The notes beneath the pieces were generated by a model. The model was not told where the DNA came from. It saw only the letters and a list, made by a program, of their open reading frames with translations, and made no database searches. Positions 1-5,065 of a stretch of DNA of 5,846 nucleotides are shown one piece after another. The stretch comes from Acholeplasmatales bacterium (GTDB lineage Bacteria; Bacillota_I; Bacilli_A; Acholeplasmatales; Anaeroplasmataceae). Where the stretch lies: assembly GCA_016288675.1 (NCBI GenBank), contig JAEELC010000005.1:1-5846 (forward strand), written 5' to 3'. Numbering within the stretch: the first letter of the stretch is position 1; every line of letters starts with the position of its first letter. Made by a program: the position numbers and the translations under genes.

Positions 1-408
1 AACAATATATCCATTATCATAAAAGCGCATAATCATATTATCATCTTTATTCCAAAAGACTATCATATACTTCCCATCATCATTAGCATAAAATCTAGTA
101 ATATCCACTTGAGCAAGTTCAGATAAAACGCATCTTTGTTTTTTCGCAAAAGCTTTCTTATATACAAATACATTGTTTTTAAATTCAAATTTAAAGCTTA
201 ACAAATTATAGCTATAGAAAATTGCAATGCAATACATTATAACACTAGCTACAATAAATAATAGAAATACTTGTGGATCAATCTTTTTTATTTTAAACAT
301 ATTAATGCTAGGAATAAGTATACCTGTTCCTAATAATATAAATATTAATGAATAAATTAATTTAATTCTATTATTAACAATTTTAAATTTAAAACTAATG
401 AGATTCAT
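1..408 (-). CDS. Partial two-helix membrane protein, function unknown (3' end beyond window)
   Basis: An open frame starts at the ATG at 408-406 and runs 136 codons to the left edge without a stop, so the C-terminus is missing. Two hydrophobic segments are visible at about residues 16-36 and 46-66. They are followed by a soluble part (about 70-136) with alternating hydrophobic and charged residues that looks beta-rich, as in small bacterial membrane proteins with PH-like or YcxB-like tails. I do not recognise a named family. The start lies inside the preceding TrpR-type gene and overlaps its end by 14 bases (395-408). No clear ribosome binding site precedes it, so translational coupling and membership of the same operon are likely. 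Lysine/arginine residues flank both membrane segments, as expected for membrane insertion. Confidence 0.75.
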   Translation of the reverse strand, partial: MNLISFKFKIVNNRIKLIYSLIFILLGTGILIPSINMFKIKKIDPQVFLLFIVASVIMYCIAIFYSYNLLSFKFEFKNNVFVYKKAFAKKQRCVLSELAQVDITRFYANDDGKYMIVFWNKDDNMIMRFYDNGYIV

Positions 409-676
409 TTTTTAATACCTTGTTGTAACCTTTTCCATATTTTACACATTTATTTACACGTGCAAGAGTAGCACTTGAAATCTTAGTTTCCGAAATAACT
501 TCTTGATATGTCTTTCCTTTTAATAATAAATTCGCTGCATGAACACGAGAGGATAAACTAGCTAATTCTTGAATAGTTAATAAATCATCTAAAAAATCTT
601 TGCAATCTGTAATATTTTTAATATTTATTAAAGCTTGGCATAATTCATTAATTTCTTCTTCTCTTAGATTATCCAT
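395..676 (-). CDS. TrpR/YerC-YecD family transcriptional repressor
   Basis: This is a 93-residue, all-helical protein with the full length and layout of the YerC/YecD branch of the Trp repressor family (PF01371). The N-terminal helices (about 5-50) contain the family-like stretch CKDFLDDLLTIQELASLSSR. A helix-turn-helix follows at about 56-78 (KTYQEVISETKISSATLARV), ending in the typical KCVKYGKGY tail. Family members bind palindromic operators as dimers, often with an amino acid as corepressor. The gene follows the ABC ATPase with a 10-base gap. Its GGAG ribosome binding site abuts the ATPase TAG stop. Because it is the fourth gene of an amino-acid transporter operon whose promoter carries three palindromes, autoregulation of that operon is the likely role. 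The ligand cannot be read from the sequence; tryptophan, histidine or the transported amino acid are candidates. Confidence 0.9.
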   Translation of the reverse strand: MDNLREEEINELCQALINIKNITDCKDFLDDLLTIQELASLSSRVHAANLLLKGKTYQEVISETKISSATLARVNKCVKYGKGYNKVLKNESH

Positions 677-686
677 AAAAATACTC

Positions 687-1442
687 CTAATTTAAAAAAT
701 CATATAATTCTTTTGATTTAGGATTATCTAATATATCTCTATTTCCTTGTTCAATAATATTAGCTTTCTTCATAAATATAACATTATCACTAATATTACG
801 TGCTAATGTTAAATCATGTGTTACCACAATAATAATTTTATCTTCACTCTTTAAGCTATTAATCAAATCACTAACTTCATTAACTAAGCGAGGATCTAAA
901 GCTGATGTAGGTTCATCAAGCAATAATACTTTTGGCCTTAAAGCTAAGCTTCTAACAATAGAAACTCTTTGTGCTTCTCCTCCTGAAAGTGAAGAAGGAT
1001 ATGAAGATAAAATATGCCTAATGTTTAATTTATCAATAAGTAAATTAACATATTCTAATTCTTTAAGGAAGCGTTCTTTAAAAATACTTTTTCTCTTAAA
1101 ATAACTACAATCTTTCTTTATCTCTTTTTTTATTTTTATTTTAAGTGGCATTAAGATATTATTTAATGCAGTATATTGAGGAAATAGATTTGAATTTTGA
1201 AATACTAAACCAAAATTTTTTCTATCCATAACTTTATTTTTACCTAAAATATCGTTATTTAAACTAATTATACCGCAATTTATATCTTCAATAAAGTTCA
1301 AAGTTTTTAAAAGTGTTGATTTACCACTACCAGAATCTCCTATTATTGTTAAAATCTCATTTGATTTAGCTTTAAAAGATATATCATTTAAAGCTAATTT
1401 ATCCTTATAATATTTTGTTAAATTTGATATTTCTAATTCCAT
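687..1442 (-). CDS. Amino-acid ABC transporter ATP-binding protein (GlnQ/HisP type)
   Basis: This 251-residue cytoplasmic ATPase should power the transporter encoded with it. All ABC motifs are intact: Walker A GDSGSGKST at 35-43, Q-loop glutamine at 82 (GLVFQNSNLFPQ), signature LSGGEAQR at 152-159, Walker B VLLLDE at 172-177, D-loop SALD at 180-183 and switch histidine at 209 (VTHD). It resembles the polar amino-acid importer ATPases. The helical subdomain between the Q-loop and the signature is longer than usual by roughly 15-20 residues and very lysine-rich (about 101-128). The ATG lies one base after the permease stop. A GAGGTG ribosome binding site (1452-1447) lies inside the last permease codons, indicating coupled translation. 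Confidence 0.95.
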   Translation of the reverse strand: MELEISNLTKYYKDKLALNDISFKAKSNEILTIIGDSGSGKSTLLKTLNFIEDINCGIISLNNDILGKNKVMDRKNFGLVFQNSNLFPQYTALNNILMPLKIKIKKEIKKDCSYFKRKSIFKERFLKELEYVNLLIDKLNIRHILSSYPSSLSGGEAQRVSIVRSLALRPKVLLLDEPTSALDPRLVNEVSDLINSLKSEDKIIIVVTHDLTLARNISDNVIFMKKANIIEQGNRDILDNPKSKELYDFLN

Positions 1443-1443
1443 A

Positions 1444-2091
1444 CTACACCTCTATATAAGATAATTTATTTTCAAGCTTATGATAAATAAAAGTCACAAG
1501 TCCATTAAAAATTAAATAAAATATAGCTGTATAAAATAAAACCCAAATAATTGCATATGTAGCAACTATTTTTTGTGCAGCATATATTACCTCAGTAACA
1601 GATATAATACGAGCAAGGGCTGTATCTTTCACAAGAGAAATTGTTTCATTAGACATTGGTGGGATAATACGCTTTATTATTTGTAATAAATAAACCTTTA
1701 AAAAGATTTCAGTTTTTGATAAGCCTAAAGATTTAGCTTGTTCAAGTTGTCCTTGTGGTACTCCCATATATCCAGATCTAAATATTTCTGCAAAATATAT
1801 AGCATAATTAAAAGATAATGCGATTATAACAGTAATAACTCTACTCTTTATAGTAAATCCAAATAATAAACCTGGAGCATAAAAGAATACAATTATCTGA
1901 AGCATTAAAGGTGTAGAACGTACAATATAAATTAATCCTTTCATTAAATTAGAAACTATTTTATTCTTTCTCATTCTTAAAAATGTAAATAGCCCCCCTA
2001 ATGGAATTGATATTACAAATGTAACAACAAATAATAAAATAGTCATGCCAAAGCCTTCTAAAAGGCTTTTATTAACATCAATAAAATTCAT
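1444..2091 (-). CDS. Amino-acid ABC transporter permease (HisM/GlnP family)
   Basis: This is a 215-residue inner-membrane permease of the polar amino-acid importer family (PF00528). Hydrophobic segments are seen at about 15-39, 49-72, 84-105 and 178-204, with a further one near 134-146. The RSTPLMLQ stretch at 58-65 matches the family's RGTPLLVQ-type motif. The cytoplasmic EAA loop that docks on the ATPase begins at E117 (EQAKSLGLSK) and continues to the IIPP stretch at 142-145. Only one permease gene is present, so a homodimer is expected. The ATG sits just two bases after the stop of the binding-protein gene and has no recognisable Shine-Dalgarno sequence. Inverted repeats lie on both sides of it (2100-2124 and 2050-2069). 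Translation therefore probably depends on ribosomes finishing the upstream gene. Confidence 0.95.
   Translation of the reverse strand: MNFIDVNKSLLEGFGMTILLFVVTFVISIPLGGLFTFLRMRKNKIVSNLMKGLIYIVRSTPLMLQIIVFFYAPGLLFGFTIKSRVITVIIALSFNYAIYFAEIFRSGYMGVPQGQLEQAKSLGLSKTEIFLKVYLLQIIKRIIPPMSNETISLVKDTALARIISVTEVIYAAQKIVATYAIIWVLFYTAIFYLIFNGLVTFIYHKLENKLSYIEV
2050..2069 (-). repeat. Inverted repeat in the first codons of the permease gene
   Basis: AAAGCCTT and AAGGCTTT form a perfect 8-bp stem with a 4-base loop, 20 to 41 bases downstream of the permease ATG. It is within coding sequence (about codons 8-14) and has no T-run after it on the minus strand, so it is not an intrinsic terminator. In mRNA it could slow or limit permease translation. 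The functional role is inferred. Confidence 0.5.
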
Positions 2092-2093
2092 AA

Positions 2094-2900
2094 TTATTTT
2101 GTATATGCAATTGGTGCATATACAGTATATCCTATAGTAATATATCCCTTATCCATAATATAATCCAAGCTATTATCATTAGAATTCAAACTTGTATAAT
2201 TTGGCTTTATTAAATAATCATTTAAACCATATTTTGATGCAATTTCAAATGTTTTATTTTTATCATAAACATATGATAAAGTTTCATTAATTTTATTAAT
2301 TAATGCTAAATCGCCTTTACGAGCAGCTATACCATAATATTCACTTTCTGTTTCATAATCTAATACTTGTAAATTTTTAAATGAAGTAGAGCTGTTTAAA
2401 TAATAACCAGCCATTGTAGAATCAATAATAGCTAAATCACTAGTACCAGATAAAACTTCAGTTAAAGCGTCAGTTTGAGAACTAACCTCAACGCTAGTAC
2501 TATTTTTAAACAAACTATTTCCTTTAAATAAATCATCTCCAGCTGAACCAGCTTCAAAAGAAACAGTATATTTAGTTTTATCATTTAATTCATTAATATC
2601 TTTAGAAACAATTACTTGCTTATTTTTCATATATGGACAAGATATTTCCATAACTTTTTGTCTTTCTTCTGTAATAGTTAAGCCGTTCCAAATCAAATCA
2701 ATATTTTTACTCTCAAGTTCTATTTCTTTTTGTTCCCATACAATTTCTTCAAATCTAACTTCAACGCCAATTTCTTTGCATACCTCTTTAGCAAGATCAA
2801 TGTCAAATCCGATTAAATTCGCTTCTTCTTTTTTGCAACTTGTAGCTTGTAAAACTACAGGCAATATAGGTAATAAAAATAATATCTTTTTAAATCTCAT
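2094..2900 (-). CDS. Amino-acid ABC transporter substrate-binding lipoprotein, apparently circularly permuted
   Basis: This 268-residue exported binding protein belongs to the SBP_bac_3 family (PF00497). Residues 1-22 form a signal peptide with a weak lipobox, ATSC (Cys22). The family core runs from NLIGFDIDLAKEV (28-40) through IVWEQKEIELESKNID (53-68), WNGLTITEER (71-80, with R80 the likely carboxylate ligand) and LAIIDSTMAGYYL (156-168, with D160 a likely amino-group ligand), to the usual C-terminal helix ending YGLNDYLIKP (224-233). Family members start with a strand and loop of the type 'DKGxLxVGxTxxxPxxYxD' just before xLIGFD. That element is missing after Cys22 but occurs at the C-terminus (245-268, ending GYTVYAPIAYTK) after a polar linker (234-244). 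The start is fixed by GGAGG six bases upstream. First gene of the transporter operon. Confidence 0.92.
   Translation of the reverse strand: MRFKKILFLLPILPVVLQATSCKKEEANLIGFDIDLAKEVCKEIGVEVRFEEIVWEQKEIELESKNIDLIWNGLTITEERQKVMEISCPYMKNKQVIVSKDINELNDKTKYTVSFEAGSAGDDLFKGNSLFKNSTSVEVSSQTDALTEVLSGTSDLAIIDSTMAGYYLNSSTSFKNLQVLDYETESEYYGIAARKGDLALINKINETLSYVYDKNKTFEIASKYGLNDYLIKPNYTSLNSNDNSLDYIMDKGYITIGYTVYAPIAYTK
2100..2124 (-). repeat. Perfect inverted repeat at the binding-protein/permease junction
   Basis: TGTATATGCA and TGCATATACA form a perfect 10-bp stem around a 5-base loop. It encodes part of the last residues of the binding protein (VYAPIAYT) and ends 8 bases before the permease ATG. No T-run follows, so termination is unlikely. 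A hairpin here could protect the 3' end of the binding-protein message or hide the permease start, giving more binding protein than permease. It also coincides with the displaced end of the permuted protein. Confidence 0.6.
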
Positions 2901-2906
2901 AATTTT

Positions 2907-2911
2907 CCTCC
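2907..2911 (-). promoter_or_regulatory. Ribosome binding site of the substrate-binding protein gene
   Basis: The minus strand reads GGAGG six bases before the ATG at 2900. This strong site fixes the start of the binding protein. It shows that the signal peptide is joined directly to the truncated-looking core, with no missed upstream coding sequence. Confidence 0.9.
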
Positions 2912-2912
2912 A

Positions 2913-2928
2913 CTTTAGTACATTAAAG
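2913..2928 (-). promoter_or_regulatory. Probable repressor operator, downstream site
   Basis: The inverted repeat CTTTA-N6-TAAAG lies just after the predicted transcription start (about 2937) and before the GGAGG site. It shares half-sites and spacing with the two operators upstream. It is the least extended of the three, since symmetry stops at the 5-bp arms. Confidence 0.65.
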
Positions 2929-2943
2929 CACTAAACTGAACTT

Positions 2944-2972
2944 ATTATACTTTAGTTAGCTAAAGTAGTCAA
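2944..2972 (-). promoter_or_regulatory. Sigma-A type promoter of the amino-acid transporter operon
   Basis: On the minus strand TTGACT (2972-2967) and TATAAT (2949-2944) are separated by exactly 17 bases. This is a near-perfect housekeeping promoter. Transcription should start near 2937 and give a leader of about 36 bases. Palindromes lie upstream, inside and downstream of it, so a strong promoter held down by a repressor is the expected logic. Confidence 0.88.
2948..2967 (-). promoter_or_regulatory. Probable repressor operator filling the promoter spacer
   Basis: TACTTTAG and CTAAAGTA form a perfect 8-bp inverted repeat around TTAG. The repeat fills the 17-base spacer between the -35 and -10 boxes and touches both. 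It contains the shared CTTTA-N6-TAAAG core. Occupancy would block RNA polymerase directly. The layout resembles E. coli Trp operators (ACTAGTTAACTAGT core), consistent with binding by the TrpR-family protein encoded in this operon. That assignment is inferred. Confidence 0.8.
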
Positions 2973-2992
2973 CACTTTAGTATGATAAAGTG
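2973..2992 (-). promoter_or_regulatory. Probable repressor operator, upstream site
   Basis: CACTTTA and TAAAGTG form a perfect 7-bp inverted repeat around a 6-base centre, directly abutting the -35 box. It has the same CTTTA-N6-TAAAG core as the sites at 2948-2967 and 2913-2928. Its centre lies 25 bp from the middle site. Confidence 0.78.
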
Positions 2993-2995
2993 AAT

Positions 2996-3028
2996 AAAAA
3001 ATTAAAAAAGGAGTTATTTAACTCCTTT
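2996..3028 (-). terminator. Intrinsic terminator of the 60-residue protein gene
   Basis: On the minus strand AAAGGAGTT and AACTCCTTT pair in a 9-bp stem (3028-3007) around a 4-base loop, followed by T-rich sequence (T6, AA, T5). The upstream arm, loop and part of the downstream arm contain the last codons and the TAA stop. It insulates the transporter promoter, whose -35 box begins about 35 bases further on. Confidence 0.88.
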
Positions 3029-3196
3029 AGCATTTATAATTCTTTTAGATACTTCCTCTTTTGAATAACCTTTTTCATATAAATATAAAATATCTTCAAG
3101 AGAACGTCTTAAAATTGATGAACATACATCTTTAGATAAATGATAATTATCTAACAAACATTGTTCTACCCCGTTTAAGTATTCATCAAATTTCAT
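3014..3196 (-). CDS. Small helical protein of unknown function (60 residues)
   Basis: I do not recognise this protein. It is 60 residues long, soluble and probably all-helical, with likely helices at about 2-17, 20-41 and 45-54. The acidic/hydrophobic stretch LEDILYLYEKGYSKEEV (33-49) is its most distinctive part. There are two cysteines (13 and 25) but no CxxC motif, signal peptide or membrane segment. It is very likely a real gene. GGAGG lies nine bases before the ATG, and a strong intrinsic terminator overlaps its stop codon. It stands alone between two operons, 91 bases after the esterase gene, and may have its own weak promoter or be read from upstream. A regulatory or protein-binding role would be a guess. 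Confidence 0.8.
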   Translation of the reverse strand: MKFDEYLNGVEQCLLDNYHLSKDVCSSILRRSLEDILYLYEKGYSKEEVSKRIINAKGVK

Positions 3197-3205
3197 AAGA
3201 CTAAA

Positions 3206-3210
3206 CCTCC
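3206..3210 (-). promoter_or_regulatory. Ribosome binding site of the 60-residue protein gene
   Basis: The minus strand reads GGAGG nine bases before the ATG at 3196. This is the main reason to accept this short frame as a gene and to place its start here. Confidence 0.8.
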
Positions 3211-3246
3211 AACCTTTTCTTTAATTCCAAATTTATTTTATCATAT

Positions 3247-3252
3247 ATTATA
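3247..3252 (-). promoter_or_regulatory. Possible -10 box for the 60-residue protein gene
   Basis: TATAAT occurs on the minus strand in the 91-base gap before the gene. The matching -35 position (about 3275-3270) reads TATAAA, a poor match. In such AT-rich DNA this is only suggestive. Confidence 0.3.
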
Positions 3253-3287
3253 TATAAAAAAACATATACTTTATATTTTTTTTTAAT

Positions 3288-3932
3288 TCACAATTTTTTA
3301 AATACAAAGCTTAATCCTTTAACAATTCTTTGTTCAATTTGATTAAAATGATTACCTTCATTTAATTCAAAAAATGTATTAATATTTTTAGATATAAATA
3401 TCTTTGATTCTTCTTCAACTTTTTCTATTGAATGAGCAAATAAATCTGCTCCTATATTTTCTTTTTTACCTATTGAAAAATAAGCACATTTAAGCTTTGA
3501 TTTTAAATTATAATTTTTACTATATTCTAATATATCTTTATACCAAAAAGAACCTGAGCATGATACAAGTGCATCAAACATATTCAATTTAAAGCACAAA
3601 TAAGTAGCACATAATCCTGATAAAGAATATCCAGCAATAATTATATTAGAAATATTAAGCATATCTAAAGCTTTAGATATAATTTCTTTATATGTATCTA
3701 AATATAAATCACAATTACCTTTATAATCTAAAAAATCCCATGGTGCAAGAGCGTCTGCATGATTAGATATATTAATAATTAATAGATTAAAAGCTTTAAT
3801 TTTTTTAGATGCACTTAATAAATCCTCATGTCCAAATGATAAATACACAACTAAAGGTTTATTATCTAATTGGCAATTATAAAGCTCACATAAAAATTTA
3901 TTAACAACAAAGCTACTTTTTAACACGATCAA
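3288..3932 (-). CDS. Alpha/beta hydrolase, esterase-like (COG2819/IroE-like group)
   Basis: This predicted cytoplasmic serine hydrolase has 214 residues and no signal peptide. The nucleophile elbow GYSLSG (101-106) places the catalytic serine at 103. The downstream SCSGSFWY (124-131), IGKKEN (154-159, with E158 a possible acid) and GNHF (193-196, with H195 the likely catalytic histidine) follow the order seen in esterase D/IroE-like enzymes. LAPW (62-65) matches the family's 'TPW' loop. The substrate is unknown. The frame can start at TTG (3932) or at GTG (3926), overlapping the end of the methyltransferase gene by 20 or 14 bases. Neither start has a clear ribosome binding site, and the next in-frame ATG would remove the N-terminal strands. 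Coupled translation is likely. The stop is TGA. Confidence 0.85.
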   Translation of the reverse strand: MIVLKSSFVVNKFLCELYNCQLDNKPLVVYLSFGHEDLLSASKKIKAFNLLIINISNHADALAPWDFLDYKGNCDLYLDTYKEIISKALDMLNISNIIIAGYSLSGLCATYLCFKLNMFDALVSCSGSFWYKDILEYSKNYNLKSKLKCAYFSIGKKENIGADLFAHSIEKVEEESKIFISKNINTFFELNEGNHFNQIEQRIVKGLSFVFKKL

Positions 3933-4578
3933 ATACCAATGGCTTAACGCAATTTAATCCAAGCTTAGCATTCTTAACACATTTAACCATAAATACATTA
4001 GAATTTTCTTTTGACTTATCATAAACAAATTTCATTTCTTTAATAGTCAAATGATTCTTATGAAGAACTGTTACAACCTCTTCAAGTCTACTAGTTAAAA
4101 ATAAGAAATATAATCTACCATTATATTTAAGATTTCTTTCAATAGATTTAACTAGAGTTTCAAGAGTTAAAATAGTTTCATGCTTAGCAAGATTTTTAAA
4201 GCTATTGTTGCTCATATTATCTTCTTTAGTAAAGAAGTATGGTGGATTACATATAATTACATCATAAGGATCATGATTAAATGTAACAATATTATCATTA
4301 ATTAATTCATAATTTGTAATATTATTGTTATCCATATTAATTTTAGCAAGTTCTAAAGCTTTAGCATTAATATCAAGTCCAGTTATTTTCTTAGGAGAAA
4401 ATAAAGAAGCATAAAGCATTAAAGCTCCTTGATTTGTACCAAAATCAATAACTTCATCTTTATGTTTAATATCTATAAAGCTAGCTAAAGCTTCCGTATC
4501 TGAATTAACACAAAACATATCAGTATCTTGTGTTAAGCTAATTTCTTTATGTCCAGGTAAATAATCTATTTTTCGCAT
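3913..4578 (-). CDS. N6-adenine methyltransferase, TrmN6/COG4123 type (probable tRNA1(Val) A37)
   Basis: This 221-residue, SAM-dependent methylase has the class I fold. Motif I is VIDFGTNQG (43-51), the acidic SAM-ribose residue is D69 in GLDI, and the catalytic NPPY tetrad (111-114) marks an amino-methylating enzyme. The N-terminal part (LTQDTDMFCVNSDTEALASF, 15-34) matches the COG4123 pattern in which an 'MFxxxxDxxLLAxF' stretch precedes motif I. Its likely job is to methylate N6 of an adenine in tRNA. The exact target is inferred from the family. The gene starts 13 bases inside the YcxB-like gene and ends inside the hydrolase gene, as in a translationally coupled operon. Motif I is slightly unusual, with N-Q in place of the common G-x pair. 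Confidence 0.88.
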   Translation of the reverse strand: MRKIDYLPGHKEISLTQDTDMFCVNSDTEALASFIDIKHKDEVIDFGTNQGALMLYASLFSPKKITGLDINAKALELAKINMDNNNITNYELINDNIVTFNHDPYDVIICNPPYFFTKEDNMSNNSFKNLAKHETILTLETLVKSIERNLKYNGRLYFLFLTSRLEEVVTVLHKNHLTIKEMKFVYDKSKENSNVFMVKCVKNAKLGLNCVKPLVFDRVKK

Positions 4579-5057
4579 GAGAATAGTCCTTTAACTTCAT
4601 TAATTTGAGCACTTGTTAAATCAAATTTAGCAACAAAATAAATAATATTATTATACTTAATAAAGAAATAATTCCCTTTATTATATAATTTAGCTTTATT
4701 ATATTCTATTTTAATTTCACCTTTTGATTTTTCAGTTTCTTCATATATTATTAAATAATCGTCATAAAAATATGCAATATCAAATGTATTACCAAAGCTA
4801 TCTAATACTAAATCTAATTTTTTATGAACTTTCTTTTTAGTAAAAATAATAACAAATATAAATGTTACTATCATTACACAATTTAAATATAGATGCTCAT
4901 AATTCTTTAATATAGTATTAACAATGGCCAAAATAAATAAAATTGTAATGTACATTATATAAATAAAATTAAGCTTTTTTCTAATAATATCACTTGATTG
5001 ATATAGCATTTCTTTTGTATAAATAGTTTTTACACTAAAGTTATAATCTTCGTTCAT
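4566..5057 (-). CDS. YcxB-like two-helix membrane protein
   Basis: This 163-residue protein has two adjacent membrane segments, at about 30-50 and 56-73, separated by a short loop and followed by a lysine-rich stretch (KKKVHKK, 74-80). The C-terminal part (about 88-150) is beta-rich, with a spaced pattern of aromatic and acidic residues (FDIAYFYDDYLIIYEE) like the YcxB-like C-terminal domain (PF14317). No enzyme motif is visible and the function of the family is unknown. The start is supported by AGAGGA overlapping the TAG stop of the Nudix gene, with an 8-base gap. The 3' end overlaps the methyltransferase start by 13 bases. Its fold plan resembles the incomplete protein at the left edge of the window. 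Confidence 0.8.
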   Translation of the reverse strand: MNEDYNFSVKTIYTKEMLYQSSDIIRKKLNFIYIMYITILFILAIVNTILKNYEHLYLNCVMIVTFIFVIIFTKKKVHKKLDLVLDSFGNTFDIAYFYDDYLIIYEETEKSKGEIKIEYNKAKLYNKGNYFFIKYNNIIYFVAKFDLTSAQINEVKGLFSCEK

Positions 5058-5065
5058 ATAATCCT

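Noticed and set aside
2050..2069. Stem in the permease start region as an intrinsic terminator.
   Set aside because: It lies inside a clearly coding region and no T-run follows on the transcribed strand.
2094..2900. Binding-protein gene as a pseudogene truncated at the N-terminus.
   Set aside because: It has a full signal peptide, a strong ribosome site, a controlled promoter and no internal stops, and the missing strand is present at the C-terminus. A simple truncation would not supply it.
3250..3287. A/T-only hairpin after the hydrolase gene (A-run, ATAT, short loop, ATAT, T-run) as a terminator.
   Set aside because: The stem has no G-C pairs and contains a mismatch. Such matches are expected by chance in this composition.
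3200..3290. TGA at the end of the hydrolase gene as a tryptophan codon (mycoplasma code), with about 27 more codons to a TAG.
   Set aside because: The hydrolase already ends at the family's normal point. The extension is A/T-rich low-complexity sequence that would run over the ribosome site of the next gene, and all visible tryptophans use TGG.
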